A stretch of 64,000 bases of DNA, from contig JAZAYU010000035.1 of NCBI GenBank assembly GCA_038501625.1, forward strand, positions 506,001-570,000, given 5' to 3'. Under the pieces are notes generated by a model. It was not told the DNA's origin, searched no databases, and saw only the letters and a program-made list of their open reading frames with translations. Of this stretch, positions 33,149-44,227 are shown in pieces. Position numbers and translations under genes: made by a program. This DNA is from Corbicula japonica. Its lineage: Eukaryota; Mollusca; Bivalvia; Venerida; Cyrenidae. The first letter of the stretch is position 1; each line of letters begins with the position of its first letter.

Positions 33149-33391
33149 TAAACCCTTTACTCCATATATTCAGCAAAGGTTAATCGTGTGTAGTGTAGAT
33201 CCAGATTTACTGGTACATACCTGTCAACTGATCTGGATCTGCACTGCTTGTTTCTAGGTCAGATATAACTTAATGAATCTAAAACCAAACAGTGTAGATC
33301 CTTATCAGACAGCAAGGATGTAGCAGCTGATCTGGATCTATATTGTTCGCCCATTATGATCTTAGCCATATCTGATGGAGTAAAAGATTAA
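33149..33391. mobile_element. Family A copy, full length
   Basis: AAACCCTTTACTCCATATATTC...TCTGATGGAGTAAAAGATTAA. It belongs to the subset with TACTCC/GGAGTA rather than TCCTCC/GGAGGA tips. Confidence 0.78.
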
Positions 33392-33989
33392 GATTGTGGC
33401 ACAGGATGTTATCGATGGATTAGAACAATTTATTCTTCGTGCAATATCAGGCTAAAAGCCATTAGAATATATTTTAGTTATCTCTGCCTAGATGAAAAAT
33501 TTCTTGTTATTTGTGCCTAACTTCATGTAAATACATACACACTAAATTAAAGTCATGGACTCACCTTTCTTTCTATAACAGTAAGTCCATTTATTGTTAA
33601 AGGTGCCTCATCATATATCAAGAGGAAAAAAGTTTTTGTTTTTTTTCAAATACCAAAATTTATAAGATAACTGTAGGAAACCAGTGAATATAGTAAATGT
33701 GATGATTATATTCTTATACAATCAATGTTTGAGTGATTATATTTAAAGATAACATTGTTAAAGTGCTGCTTAACGCAGTAAAATTCACACATAACAGATC
33801 CTAAATTGCACTGATTGGTGCAAAACTGAAGCAAAATTTGCTGCTTTTCAGCCATTTATAAGCATTATTTAATTGTACAATTAATATTAACCACAACTGA
33901 GACACTGAAGTATTCCACCCTGAACTGTGAATAGACAGCTTTAACAAGGTTGTTTTACAAAATTGTATAAACTTAAAGTATTAACTAAG
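33392..33989. other. Non-coding stretch, no recognised content
   Basis: No gene or repeat family seen. Confidence 0.4.
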
Positions 33990-34065
33990 TATTGATCAGT
34001 GTAGATTCTGATCAGACTGAACAGAGATGTGCAGGTAACTTGGGTCTACACTTAGGTTCATGAAC
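33990..34065. repeat. Family A fragment, inner part
   Basis: GATCAGTGTAGATTCTGATCAGAC...AGAGATGTGCAGGTAACTTGGGTCTACACT, without ends. Confidence 0.55.
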
Positions 34066-34649
34066 ATAATTATGCCTTGCATTGCACTCAAAAAATGAAT
34101 ATTTAAATTTTATCAATGATCCTTATATGCCATGGACTGACAAAACTGGGGTCACAATACAAAGTTTTATTTTAGATGATTCCATTTTTATAAATTTTTA
34201 AACAAATTCACCACAAACATTTTTATACCTTCATCCCTAATGGTTTTGATAAAATCTGGATTTGATTTCTCAAAACATTAATTTACACACAAATTCCATG
34301 AGACTTAAGTTTGTTAAAAATATCCATAACTATCTTTTATATTCATTATTTAAAATCTCCAGAATAACAGCTGATTTCATCAGCGCAATGTCACAATTTT
34401 TTAATTCAAACAAACTGAAAATCCATTTTCATTTTTTTTCATAAAGATAATCAATTTCTCCACTTTTCCCTGTGTCTTTGATAAAAGCAATGACAAGTGA
34501 CTGAGCGTAGCAGCAAGTCATTCCTTTATATTGGCAAATCGTATCACAGACACAGTACTGTTGTCCCCATACAAATACTTTCACATAGTCAACCTGCCAC
34601 TTACTCGGTGGTTTGCGAGGTTGTGGTAATAGGCCACTTGGTGCATTAT
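34066..34649. other. Non-coding stretch, no recognised content
   Basis: AT-rich. No gene or repeat supported. Confidence 0.4.
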
Positions 34650-34896
34650 TTAACCCTTTCCTCCATATATACGGTATGCATTTTTACACATGTGCAACCA
34701 GTGTTAATCCAGATCAGCCGGCACAATTCCTGCTGTCTAATCAGGATCTGCACTGGTCGCATTTTGGTCAGAATAACCAAACAAATAAAAAAGCGAACAG
34801 TTTAGATCCTGATCGGATGGCACGGATGTGCCGGCTGATTTGGATCTAAACTGTTCGCCCATGCAATTAAGGTGTATCTATGAAGGAAAGGGTTAA
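34650..34896. mobile_element. Family A copy, complete, TTAA-flanked
   Basis: TTAACCCTTTCCTCCATATATACG at 34650 and GAAGGAAAGGGTTAA ending at 34896, with all four inner motifs. One of the best copies for defining the consensus. Confidence 0.9.
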
Positions 34897-34934
34897 AGTA
34901 GGTTTGAATCTCCTTGATCTAATATTTCCACGGA

Positions 34935-35025
34935 GGGTATAAAATGCCACTCATGTAATATTTTCCAGGAAGGGGTATTATGCCCCCAATGTAATATTTT
35001 CCAGAAAGGGGGTAAAATGCTTCAA
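34935..35025. repeat. Minisatellite of about 38 bp, two to three units
   Basis: ATGTAATATTTTCCAGnAAGGGGnTAnnATGCCCC repeats. The same unit reappears at 35600-35830. Confidence 0.75.
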
Positions 35026-35594
35026 ATGCAAAGTATTACACTCAAACAAAGTTCCAATTGGTCACTTTTTGTCTGTATTTTTTTATTAGAAAGACATTGA
35101 ATTCATTCTTTATTTATGACCATATGCCAACAACAGTCTTCAATTTCAGCTTTAATCTTGTAATAATTGACTTTGGAACAGTTTGGCGAAAGTTATCCTT
35201 AATTTTGCTAAAAATGAATTTCTTGCATAAAAAGGTCAAGCAAACAGAAATTTGCTCTTAATTTCTTGTTTTGTTTTAATAGGACCCCTCATTAGTAGGA
35301 AAAACATAAAATCCTATTTATAAACAGCACATTTGTTTAAATAAACCTCCTTCAAAGTATCCAATTTTAAAATTACCTCCCTTTCAATTAAAGACTGTCC
35401 TAATTTTGACCCAGCAGTGTAAGTAAATGGTATTGGGTTCATTTAAGAAAACAATCAATAAAGATTAAAAAGACATTAGATAATTGATTTCAAGACAAAA
35501 CAGTTCTTTCCACAACCTCTCATGACGTAGGGAAGAAACGAAACTAGCATACATTGTAAACATATACAATTGATGACCAATTAGAACATCGGCT

Positions 35595-35830
35595 GAGTGT
35601 ATTTTCTAGGCAGGGCAATAAAGTGACCCTAATGTAATATTTTTCAGTAAGGGTACAACATGCCCCTAAAGTATTTTTTTCAGAAAGGGTATCAAATGCC
35701 CCTACTGTAATACTATTTAGGAAGTGGTAAAATGCCACTTATGTAATATTTTCCAGGAATGGTGATAAAATACCCAATATAATATTTTCAAGGAAAGGGG
35801 TAAAATCACCAAATGTAATATATAGTTTAT
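35595..35830. repeat. Minisatellite of about 38 bp, six units
   Basis: Units such as CCCCTAATGTAATATTTTTCAGTAAGGGTACAACATG, with indels. It runs into the 73-bp array at 35847. Confidence 0.8.
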
Positions 35831-35846
35831 TCTTCCTGGAATGGAG

Positions 35847-36165
35847 TTCATCACCCCTTGATGCTAAATCTATCAAGGATTGGTGTTCATAAATCTAATG
35901 AGTATTCCTCTTGGAAGGGAGTTCATCCCCTTGATGTTAAATTTATTAAGGATTGGTGTTCATTAATCTAATGAGTATTCTTCTTGGAAGGGAGTTCATC
36001 CCCTTGATGTTAAATTTATTAAGGATTGGTGTTCATAAATCTAATGAGTATTCCTCTTGGAAGGGAGTTCATCCCCTTGATGTTAAATTTATTAAGGATT
36101 GGTGTTCATAAATCTGATGAGTATTCTTCTTGGAAGGGAGTTTATCCCCTTGATGTAAAATTATC
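35847..36165. repeat. 73-bp minisatellite, about four to five units
   Basis: CCCTTGATGTTAAATTTATT begins at about 35931, 36004 and 36077, with a worn copy at 36150: an exact 73-bp period. Each unit looks like two 36-37 bp units of the neighbouring array fused and then amplified (AAGGATTGGTGTTCAT / GGAAGGGAGTTCATC). Confidence 0.88.
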
Positions 36166-36805
36166 CAGAATGATTTTTCATAAACCTTTTGCTCTGGGAA
36201 GGGTGGTCATGCTCCTGCTTTAATATTGTAGTATCACACTATTTTGCTTAGGGTGAATTTTTGCATACATTGTGCACAGACAAGATTTTAGTGTGCTTAT
36301 TTAAACCCTTGTTAAAGTTTCACATGTAAGGCTGTTCCAATGACATACCCAAATCTAAGAACCTGAGTTTTCCAAAGAAAACCTGCTAAAATCATAGTTC
36401 ATAAACTTTTTGATTGGTATTCTTTTTATGGAATGACTTCAATTCTAAGTTAGATACTAAAAAACTGAATCAAATAAATAAAATAAACAATGGTCTATTA
36501 TATCCATTGATTGATAAGCAAATGACAGAAGCAAGTTAGCAGAATGGATTTAACAATAATTGATGAACAAAGGGTGTTATTTCTGACAATGACTAGCTCA
36601 CTCAATCAGACACACAGAAGTCTGCAAGGAGTGATTAAAACATTATACTTATTTGATTTTTTTTTTTCAAAAAATTTGAAAATGAAAATTTAAGATTACG
36701 TCTGCGCAAAATAGTCTTTGTCAATGTTTGTGCAAAATTTCATGCAAACAAAATTAAATGAAACAGCATTTTCCAGAAGGAACGTTCATCACTATGATGT
36801 AAAAT
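36166..36805. other. Mostly unrecognised, with one family D trace
   Basis: CATACCCAAATCTAAGAACCTGAGTTTTCCAAAGAAAACCTG at about 36341-36382 matches the phrases at 56029 and 57147 (family D). A poly-T tract lies near 36657-36668. Confidence 0.5.
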
Positions 36806-36865
36806 ATTTGGATCTACACTGGTTGCACATACGCTAAAACATGTACATATGGAGTAAAGGGTTAA
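36806..36865. repeat. Family A fragment, right end
   Basis: TTGGATCTACACTGGTTGCAC...CATATGGAGTAAAGGGTTAA. Confidence 0.7.
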
Positions 36866-36879
36866 GAAAGGGAGACCCT

Positions 36880-37190
36880 CCTCCTGATACCCCAATATAC
36901 ATACCCTGATACACTTTATTGTTAAAGGTGTTCATCCCCTGATACTCCAGCAAGGGTGTAAATGTCCATGATGAAATACATTTGTGGAAATATGGAAATA
37001 TACTCGTTGAATGGTGTTCATGCACCTAATGCTATATACTTTAGGAAAGATGTTTATGCCCCCTCATGCAGTTTACTCTGGGACCCTGATTTAATGTTCT
37101 CAAAGAAAAGTGTTCATGCCAATGATGCAATATACTTTAAGAAGGGTATTCATACCCCTGATGTAATTTACTCAAGGAAGGGTGCAGACA
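36880..37190. repeat. Diverged minisatellite of about 37 bp
   Basis: GTGTTCATGCCCCTGATGCAATATACTTTAGGAAAG-type units, about eight of them, worn. The phrase is related to the arrays at 34935-36165, so three arrays in 2.3 kb share one ancestral unit. Confidence 0.7.
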
Positions 37191-37355
37191 CAGACCAGCT
37201 CTTGCATTTGTTCAGTCTGAACAAGATCTACAATGCCTGCAATTTAGTCAATGAATTTCTTTTTATAAAATCCCTATAAAGAACTAAAGTGCAGTGGGTC
37301 ATTAAAAGGAAAAGCACTACTTAAGTCCATTGTTTAAATTTAGCAGCTATTGCTT

Positions 37356-37546
37356 GGACGAACAGTTTAGATCCAGATCAGCCTTCTGATCAGGATCTAA
37401 ACTGTTCCCTTTTAGATTTATTAGATTATATCTCTTAAAGAGGCAAACATTGTAGATCCAAATTCTATGACACAGAAGTGGCAGCTGATCTGGATCTAAA
37501 CTGGTCAAACATGTGATAAAGGCTTATATATCTTGGAAAAGGTTAA
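37356..37546. mobile_element. Family A copy, left end lost
   Basis: GACGAACAGTTTAGATCCAGATCAG...TATCTTGGAAAAGGTTAA; the inner half is shortened. Confidence 0.72.
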
Positions 37547-38135
37547 ACTGGGAAAGTACAAATTAATGCTGGCTCCTCATTCCTCACAATATTGATTAAT
37601 AATAGAAAATTGAATATCTATTTACAAGTTAAATTGTGTTTTCACGTGTTAGATTCTACGATAATTCTACCCAGAATATCCTGATTAAGCTATATTCGGA
37701 CTGCCGGGTTCCATATGTGGATCATTAAGCCATTTCTGAATTGTATTTATATTTTCCATTATATATACAAAACTAATTTAGCTTATTGGAAACTGGCTTG
37801 CAGAAACTGGATATCTAAGAAAAGGTTACAGTTATCCCACTTATCTGGATATCTGGAGCCAATTTAGAATTTATATTTTCAGTTGAAACTTTTATTTTCA
37901 GTTTAATTAAAACAACAACAACAATAAATTCATTGGCTTAAATATCTATGGATGTTTTTTAACGAAATACTTTATATCAAGTCAACACTATCACAAACTA
38001 ACCCTCTCCCGAACAACCCTTCTCTTTCTCTACACACTTTGCCATGTCTAGTAACACTGAACTACAGCTTCTTATTGTGGACAAGCACATAGTAACCCCC
38101 TATTCCCCATTCCAAACCTAACCCACCTGATCATC
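37547..38135. other. Non-coding stretch, no recognised content
   Basis: Contains a short ACAACA run at about 37910-37925. No gene seen. Confidence 0.4.
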
Positions 38136-38364
38136 TTAACCCTTTCCTCCATAGACACACCTTTATTGCATGGGCAAACAGTGTAGATCCAGATCAGCCA
38201 GCACATCTGTGGATCAGGATCTGCACTGGTCACTTTTTTTGTCAGAAATAACCTAATAAATCAAATAGCGAACAGTGGCAGTGCAGATCCTGATCAGACG
38301 GCACGGATGTATCTACCCTGTTCGCCCACGGCAATAAAGGTTTATCTATGGAGGAAAGGGTTAA
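38136..38364. mobile_element. Family A copy, complete, TTAA-flanked
   Basis: TTAACCCTTTCCTCCATAGACACACC at 38136; TATCTATGGAGGAAAGGGTTAA ends at 38364. It carries the 'CATAGACACACC' left end that other copies show at the right end, so the element's orientation is reversed here. Confidence 0.9.
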
Positions 38365-38807
38365 TCTACCAAAACTATCATGTGTAGACTAGCTCAGTGA
38401 TTAAAACAGTACACAAAATATGCCCATCAGTAAGCCAACATACTATTTTAGCAAAGAAAGGTCAGGTACTCCAAAGTGATATGGCTCTTCACCTTAAGTA
38501 GCCAATAAATGAATCATTGACCATAATGACCATAAATCATTCAAAACAAACTTAGTGAAGTATTTCATAGAGTGAGCAGAGATTGGTAGTTTTGACAAAT
38601 ATTTACAATTAAAGGGCCATAACTCATGAGTGATAAAGGAATCTAGCTTATTATATTACTTTGCCGAGATGATTACACAAACATTTTTGCCTTAGCGTAA
38701 TGAAGTTTGAGTTTGAGAATTTTGTGGACACAGCAGAGGTTTCCTTCTCAAGACAGGCAGATAAGAAAAGCATTGTGTTAATATTAGCCCACCCTAATGT
38801 TTAACCT

Positions 38808-38890
38808 GTTGATATCTGCTTGATCAACAGCCACCCAGATCAGCCTGTACAGTCTTGCCAAGTCAGGATCTAAACAGTTCATTAGTTAAG
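38808..38890. repeat. Family A relic
   Basis: CACCCAGATCAGCCTGTACAG...AAGTCAGGATCTAAACAGTTC, with ends gone. Confidence 0.45.
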
Positions 38891-39115
38891 TACAAGTATT
38901 CAGTTTTTAAGTTTTAAGTTCAAGCCTATAAGCATTAAATTTAAAGTGAATGAAAAGACAAGCCATCTTGCACTGGGCAATCATCAAGACTATCTTCCTT
39001 TTTCATTTGCCATCACAGATAGATAATATCAGAAAACATCACCACGGCAACAAAGGACATTAATGAGTTTCCTAAAATAGGATCACTCTCCTGAGGTACA
39101 ACTATATCACTTAAC

Positions 39116-39444
39116 TTTCAGATATTTTTCTGCAGCGGTAGGCCCGAGCATTCTTGATTCCCAAATTTGTTCCTCTCTCAGACGTGAAACTGGAGACACC
39201 GGATATAGACTGATCGCATAATTCAATCATTGCCGGAAATCTTCTCGCTGCTTCAACAAAGACAAATGACAACATAATTCCTCCATGATTCAATGACAAT
39301 TCTTTAACTTTGACGTCGCACTGTTGAGGTTTTCTATTTTCTTTGTCTAATACTTGATTAGTAAACCTAGAAATAGCTTCGTTATTGGTCCTGGGAATTT
39401 GCTGTTTTGGGAACAGCAGTAACAGACTTTCCTTTTTCGGTTGA
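39116..39444 (-). CDS. Exon encoding part of a LAMP-type lumenal domain
   Basis: An acceptor-like CACACTTTTAG before 39444 and a donor-like GAAA|GTTAAG after 39116 bound 329 bp with one open frame. The peptide fits lysosome-associated membrane proteins. A Cys (QQCDVKVKEL) starts a strand pair (LSLNHGGIMLSFVF). About 61 residues later comes NLGIKNARAYRCRK, matching the 'GxS-Y-x-C' phrase that closes the first disulfide in this family. The N-terminal 40-50 residues would be the preceding linker. The transmembrane helix and the GYxx-phi tail are not in this exon and were not found nearby. There is one extra Cys (IELCDQS). LAMPs are heavily glycosylated lysosomal and endosomal proteins. The match rests on spacing and motif memory, not on a search. 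Confidence 0.5.
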
Positions 39445-39579
39445 CTAAAAGTGTGATGACTTCTTCCAGCTGCATGCAAATGATACTATAATTTGTTTTA
39501 TTCAACCATTTAAATTATATTATAGTGATAACTAGACAGCCATGTGACCGACAAGTAATATTATAATATAGCTTGAACT

Positions 39580-39726
39580 GGGCCCAAGATCATAAAACTA
39601 AGTTTTGAGATCAGTCTCAAATCTCAAGGATCTAATTGGCTGAAATGGCGACTGGTCGCCATTTCAGCCAATCAGATGCTTGAGATTTGAGACTGATCTC
39701 CAGCTTTAGTTTTATGATCTTGGGCA
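39580..39726. mobile_element. Family B copy, GATCATAAAAC subfamily
   Basis: GGGCCCAAGATCATAAAACTAAG...TAGTTTTATGATCTTGGGCAC. It has GGCGACTGGTCGCC as centre, and both arms carry the same subfamily changes, implying the variant was amplified as a palindrome. Confidence 0.88.
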
Positions 39727-39783
39727 CTATTTGCAATAAAGTTTTATCCTAGGAGTAAAGGGATTGCAAAAGCTTTTACTTAA

Positions 39784-40168
39784 AACCCTTTACACGATAT
39801 ATAACTCATACAGGACAAGGTTAGATTCAAATCAGCCAGCACATCCATGCCGTCTGACTTGGATCCATACTGGTCGCATTTCGGTCAGAAATAACCTAAT
39901 GAATCTAAAAGTGATCAGTGTTGATCCTGATCATAAAAAAGCAAAGATGTGCTGGCAGATCAGCTGAAGGTTATAAAACTGAGCTTTGAAACCAGTCTCA
40001 AATCTCAAGCATCTGATTGGCTGAAATGGCGACCAGTCGCCATTTCAGCCAATCAGATGCTTGAGATTTGAGACTGGTTTCCATGCTCAGCTTTATAAGC
40101 TTGGGCACTGGATCTACACTGTTCGCTAACTCAATAACGGTGTATAATTCTACGGAGTTAAGGGTGGA
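39784..40168. mobile_element. Family A copy interrupted by a family B copy
   Basis: The left part runs 39784-39962 (AAACCCTTTACACGATATAT...GTGCTGGCAGATC). The right part resumes at about 40108 with CTGGATCTACACTGTTCGC and ends CGGAGTTAAGG. Joined across the insert, the A sequence is continuous. Confidence 0.88.
39963..40107. mobile_element. Family B copy nested inside family A
   Basis: GCTGAAGGTTATAAAACTGAG...GCTTTATAAGCTTGGGCA with a perfect centre. The insertion site is in the last palindrome arm of the host copy, and no clear target duplication is seen. Confidence 0.9.
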
Positions 40169-40413
40169 ATAAAGTATTGAGATATCCCAGTCAGAAGATA
40201 ATGTTGATGGGTAAAGAACAAATATTTACCAATAATTTGATATGAACCAATGTGTACACATTTGAAATGTAGGAATTCATTTATTCATTTTATTTATTTT
40301 GCTATGGAATATTCAAGCATGTTCCACTATCATGAAATCTCAAAAGTTTGGTGCCTATGATGACTTTGAAGGTGAAAATGAATAATACATGAAATGAAAT
40401 CACTTTATTTGCA

Positions 40414-40584
40414 TTAACCCTTTCCTCCATAGACGCACCTTTATCATCCGTGCCGTCTGATCAGGATCTGCACTGTTTGCTTTTTTATTTGTTAGTTTAT
40501 TTTTGACCAAAATGCGACCAGTGCAGATCCTGATCAGACGGCACAGATGTGTAAAAATGTGTATATAATGGAGGAAAAGGTTAA
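40414..40584. mobile_element. Family A copy, internally deleted, TTAA-flanked
   Basis: TTAACCCTTTCCTCCATAGACG at 40414 and GGAGGAAAAGGTTAA ending at 40584. One GATCCAGATCAGC motif in each half is gone. Confidence 0.88.
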
Positions 40585-40965
40585 ACATTATACAATGCTT
40601 AGAGACCGAAGTCAGGCAAGAAGATATCGTGTTTTGCAACAATTTTTTACAGTGAATGACAAACTAATTAGAAATTTGTGCACACAAGAATAAATTCTAA
40701 ATAAGAAACACAAGTCACGATCAACTTGACAAAAGAAATTTACTATTAATACCAATGCTATTAAGACAGTTTCCCCGGCTTTCTCCTAAGGGAGCCTAGA
40801 GCCGTAAGCTGATTTCTTCAAGAGAAACATGTCACCAGACCTTTGATGTCAATGACACACGAGCTTAGCACTACTGTTAAGGTCTTACACAAGCTTAACC
40901 CACTGTTTAACACTCGGCTGTTAAAGACTCAAAGACTTAGAGATCAATCAGGGCACAGCAACCTT
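40585..40965. other. Non-coding stretch, no recognised content
   Basis: No gene or repeat family seen. Confidence 0.4.
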
Positions 40966-41082
40966 GGCTGAAGGTTATAAAACTAAGCATGGAAACCAGT
41001 CTCAAATCTCATGCATCTGGTTGGCCAATCAGATGCTTGAGATTAAAGACTGGTTTCCATGCTCATTTTATAACCTTGGGCA
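40966..41082. mobile_element. Family B copy, centre deleted
   Basis: GGCTGAAGGTTATAAAACTAAG...CTCATTTTATAACCTTGGGCA. The middle is reduced to CATCTGGTTGGCCAATCAGATG, the same reduction as in 12063-12182. Confidence 0.85.
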
Positions 41083-41454
41083 CTTGTCTGTCAATCAATG
41101 CAGATATTGTGTGGTGTTCTAGACAATACCATTTTAAAACTGGCAGCTCTAAACAGGCAAGGACATTTTATCCTGTTAACATTGGCTGGTGTATGTGTAC
41201 TCTGATGTCTGACAATGATAAAGGTTGAGCTATATTTATAACCAAATAAAAAATACTGCCATCCTTATATAAAACTAAACGTAATTTAAAATGTGAGAAT
41301 TGCTTGCTGTATATAGTATACAGATACTATTAATATTTATTTATTAACACCTAATGACACACATTAACATGGTCCTATTTCGACAAACAAAGGTATTCTG
41401 GTAAAGTACATTTAATATAAAATACCATAAAGTCTGCTTATTATACTAAATATG
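41083..41454. other. Non-coding stretch, no recognised content
   Basis: No gene or repeat family seen. Confidence 0.4.
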
Positions 41455-41601
41455 TGCCCAAGATTATAAAACTGAGCAAGGAAACCAGTCTCAAATCTCA
41501 AGCATCTGATTGGCTGAAATGGCGACCAGTCACCATTTCAGCCAATCAGATGCTTGAGATTTGAGAACGGTTTCCAATCCTAGTTTTATAACCTTCAGCC
41601 C
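41455..41601. mobile_element. Family B copy, full length
   Basis: TGCCCAAGATTATAAAACTGAG...CTAGTTTTATAACCTTCAGCCC, centre GGCGACCAGTCACC. Confidence 0.88.
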
Positions 41602-41940
41602 TGAATTCAAGCAAATGATATTGGCATGTTTTGATATGATCCAAAGTCATTACAGACCAAAATAGTCATAATACAATAAGGGCATCAAACATGTTCTATT
41701 TATGAATACAGGTAGAATGCTATATATTTTATGACTTCCAATTTTATGATATATGAAACCTGACATTTTCACTCACTAACACGGGCCAGTTACTGCTAGG
41801 CCATTCATAAGGATATTGGTTATTTTTCCACTTAATTAAGGAATTGCAAAATTTACAAGTTCAGGTCAATGTCTCACATTCCCGTAAAGTACAAATTGGA
41901 AAAAAGCAAGAATTAACATTTACTCTAAATATACGGGGAG

Positions 41941-42149
41941 TTTCTTTTTATATAGGTTTTATCACATATGCAAACGCTGTAGATCCAGATCAGCTGGCAC
42001 ATTTGTGCTTTCTAATAAGGATCTACACTGCTTGCCTCGTGATCAGAAATAATTACAAGAACTGATAAGATGACACAGATTGCCAATTGATCTTGATCTA
42101 CACTGTCTGCCCAGGTCATAAGAGTTGTATGTATCGAATAAAGAGTTAT
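41941..42149. mobile_element. Family A copy, diverged
   Basis: GCAAACGCTGTAGATCCAGATCAGC...GATCTTGATCTACACTGTCTGCC, right tip GAATAAAGAGTTA. Confidence 0.7.
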
Positions 42150-43368
42150 TTTAGACTACATAAAAATGGATGAAATCCTGTATGTACATCCTTGTAATTT
42201 CTATTGGTTCTACTTTACCAGCATTGGTTCCACTCCCAAACCTTTCATACACTCTATATCTCAATTCTTTGTCAAGCCAAATACAATTATGGAATGCCAG
42301 TATTCCATTTCCAATCAATTAAAAGGAGTAAACTTTGTTATCCCGAATTGTTCACGCCTCACTCGGATCCTATATTACAACACATGCCTCATAATGAAAT
42401 ACAAAGCCAAAAATGGAATATTGTAATTTGATCAGCTTAACAAATGATAATCTCTCTCTCATAAAGTGCACTTGCTTTGTTTCCCTTCCTCACCGATTTC
42501 CGCAAAAAGTAATGTCAAAGCATTTTTCATGCACATAATACTATGTTACATGAAAATAACAACAGAAACACCTTAAAATGTATATTATTACAACTGAGCC
42601 CTTTGCTTTTAAATTTAAGATAATATGTGATATAAAATTCAAACATTTATTGAAACTTTTTTTTCTGGAGGGGGATGGGGGTGGGGGATGAGATGAGGGG
42701 GAATTTAAAATTTGAATGTGAAATTTCTGTCATATTTATTGTTAATGGCATTACATTTGATTTTTGAAATTTATATCTGAAATGTAAAGATAACATTCCT
42801 GACAATGAAATGTATTAAAAAGCAGTGTCTTATTTTTCTTTGTATTTATATAATAGAGCTTAATGCCAATTATACTTAAATTTATTTTGTTAGTATTAAA
42901 CTTTATATGTGGACTATAACAACTTATATTCTCTAGAAACATAACATCAATTTAATGTTCCTTTTTGTCTTTATGTCATTCTAAAACTTTAAATTATCCA
43001 GAAAAAAGATCTTTTTTCTCCAATATTCTTAGATTTTTTGTGATTTTTTTTTATATTGTAAATTATGAAAGATTAAATTGATTCTCCCTTGCTATAAAAC
43101 ACCGTGTAATGCAAGGGAAGCTACTGCAACTAAAGCATGTCATTTAGTTTAGCAATGATTATCTCCCTTAAACATTGCAATTTTGTGTCAAGCTGATAAA
43201 ACATAAATCACTTAACATGGCAATCAAGTCTGACAAATGATTAACAACTTGTACATTTTGTACAGATAACAAAATGATTTTCCATGAATTCCTTGTGATT
43301 TTTGCATTAAATGATTAACAAATCCTATTTCAAAAATTTTACCTTGTATGTTCCCCATGCACAGTTTA
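42150..43368. other. AT-rich non-coding stretch with one G-run
   Basis: A purine block (GGAGGGGGATGGGGGTGGGGGATGAG and on) sits at 42667-42702. Two overlapping frames at 42166-42431 have no recognisable protein. Otherwise nothing. Confidence 0.45.
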
Positions 43369-43763
43369 AATCCTTTCCTCCATATAGATACCTTTATTCC
43401 TTGGGCGAACAGTGTAGATCCGGATCAGCCGGTGCATCTGTACTGACTGAAAAGGATCTACACTGTTTGCTTTTTGATTCGTTCAGTTATTTCTGACTAA
43501 AATGCGACCTGTGCAGATACTGATCAGAGGGCATGAATGCACATGCGTAAAAATGCATATTTTCTTAAAGAAATTAGAAATGCAACTTCTTTAAACAAGA
43601 CATACACTTCATGTTTAAAGAAGTTGGGTTTCTAATTTCTTTAAGTACATATAATATAGTAATGGAAATTAGAAACGCAACTTCTTTAATCACGAAACAT
43701 ATTTTGTGTGTAAAAAAGTTGTGTTTCTAATTTTTTTATGTATATATATGGAGCCAAGGGTTA
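43369..43763. mobile_element. Family A copy carrying a nested hairpin insert
   Basis: ATCCTTTCCTCCATATAGATACC at the left and TATATATGGAGCCAAGGGTTAA at the right. The A sequence breaks off after GTAAAAATGCATAT (about 43561) and resumes at about 43737. Confidence 0.85.
43562..43738. repeat. Family C: double hairpin inserted in family A
   Basis: Two hairpins in tandem. Each has arms of the type GAAATTAGAAAnGCAACTTC and the inverse GAAGTTGnGTTTCTAATTTC, with short AT-rich loops (loops at about 43590-43612 and 43692-43712). The element is seen only here in the window. Confidence 0.8.
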
Positions 43764-44227
43764 AAGCACGCCAGAATATAAAGATTGAGACTAACTGCTC
43801 ATGAACTGCATACTTAAATCTATCATTATGTTGCTCATACTTCACTCCTCTAATTGCTGGCAGAAAAAGCTGCACTTACTTTCTAAGTTCCATAGTCATT
43901 TTTCCTAAATGTATGTCCAAAAAATAATTCTGGTAAAACAATGATTTTCAAAATGTTAAACTTTTTACAAGCATCACATTTACTTTCACCTTCCTACAAT
44001 TTCTTTTTTTAATAACTAATCTATTAAGATAACTTCTACAAACAAGGAAGAACTTCACTTTTAGGCGTAAGCAATTTAATAATTGTTTGTATTTAGGAAG
44101 TTATTAAAATCATCCCTCTTAAAAAGAAAACCCAATGAAAATATTCAGCCAATCAGCCTTTGTGATCAATGTCTTTAAAAACAGTAAGTCTTGGACTGAT
44201 GAACAACGCAACACTACGACAGTTGAC
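43764..44227. other. Non-coding stretch, no recognised content
   Basis: No gene or repeat family seen. Confidence 0.4.

Noticed and set aside
38371..38440. CTAGCTCAGTGATTAAAAC resembles a tRNA A box.
   Set aside because: No B box (GGTTCRANNCC) at proper spacing and no acceptor-stem pairing; likely chance or a very old SINE trace.
40989..41228. Open frames with METSLKSxASDW or RFETGFxAxFYNL near family B loci.
   Set aside because: These are translations of the family B arms (AATCTCAAGCATCTGATTGG), not genes.
42166..42431. Two overlapping plus-strand frames of 75-86 codons.
   Set aside because: Different frames over the same DNA, no domain, no splice or start support, and no relation to a known repeat.
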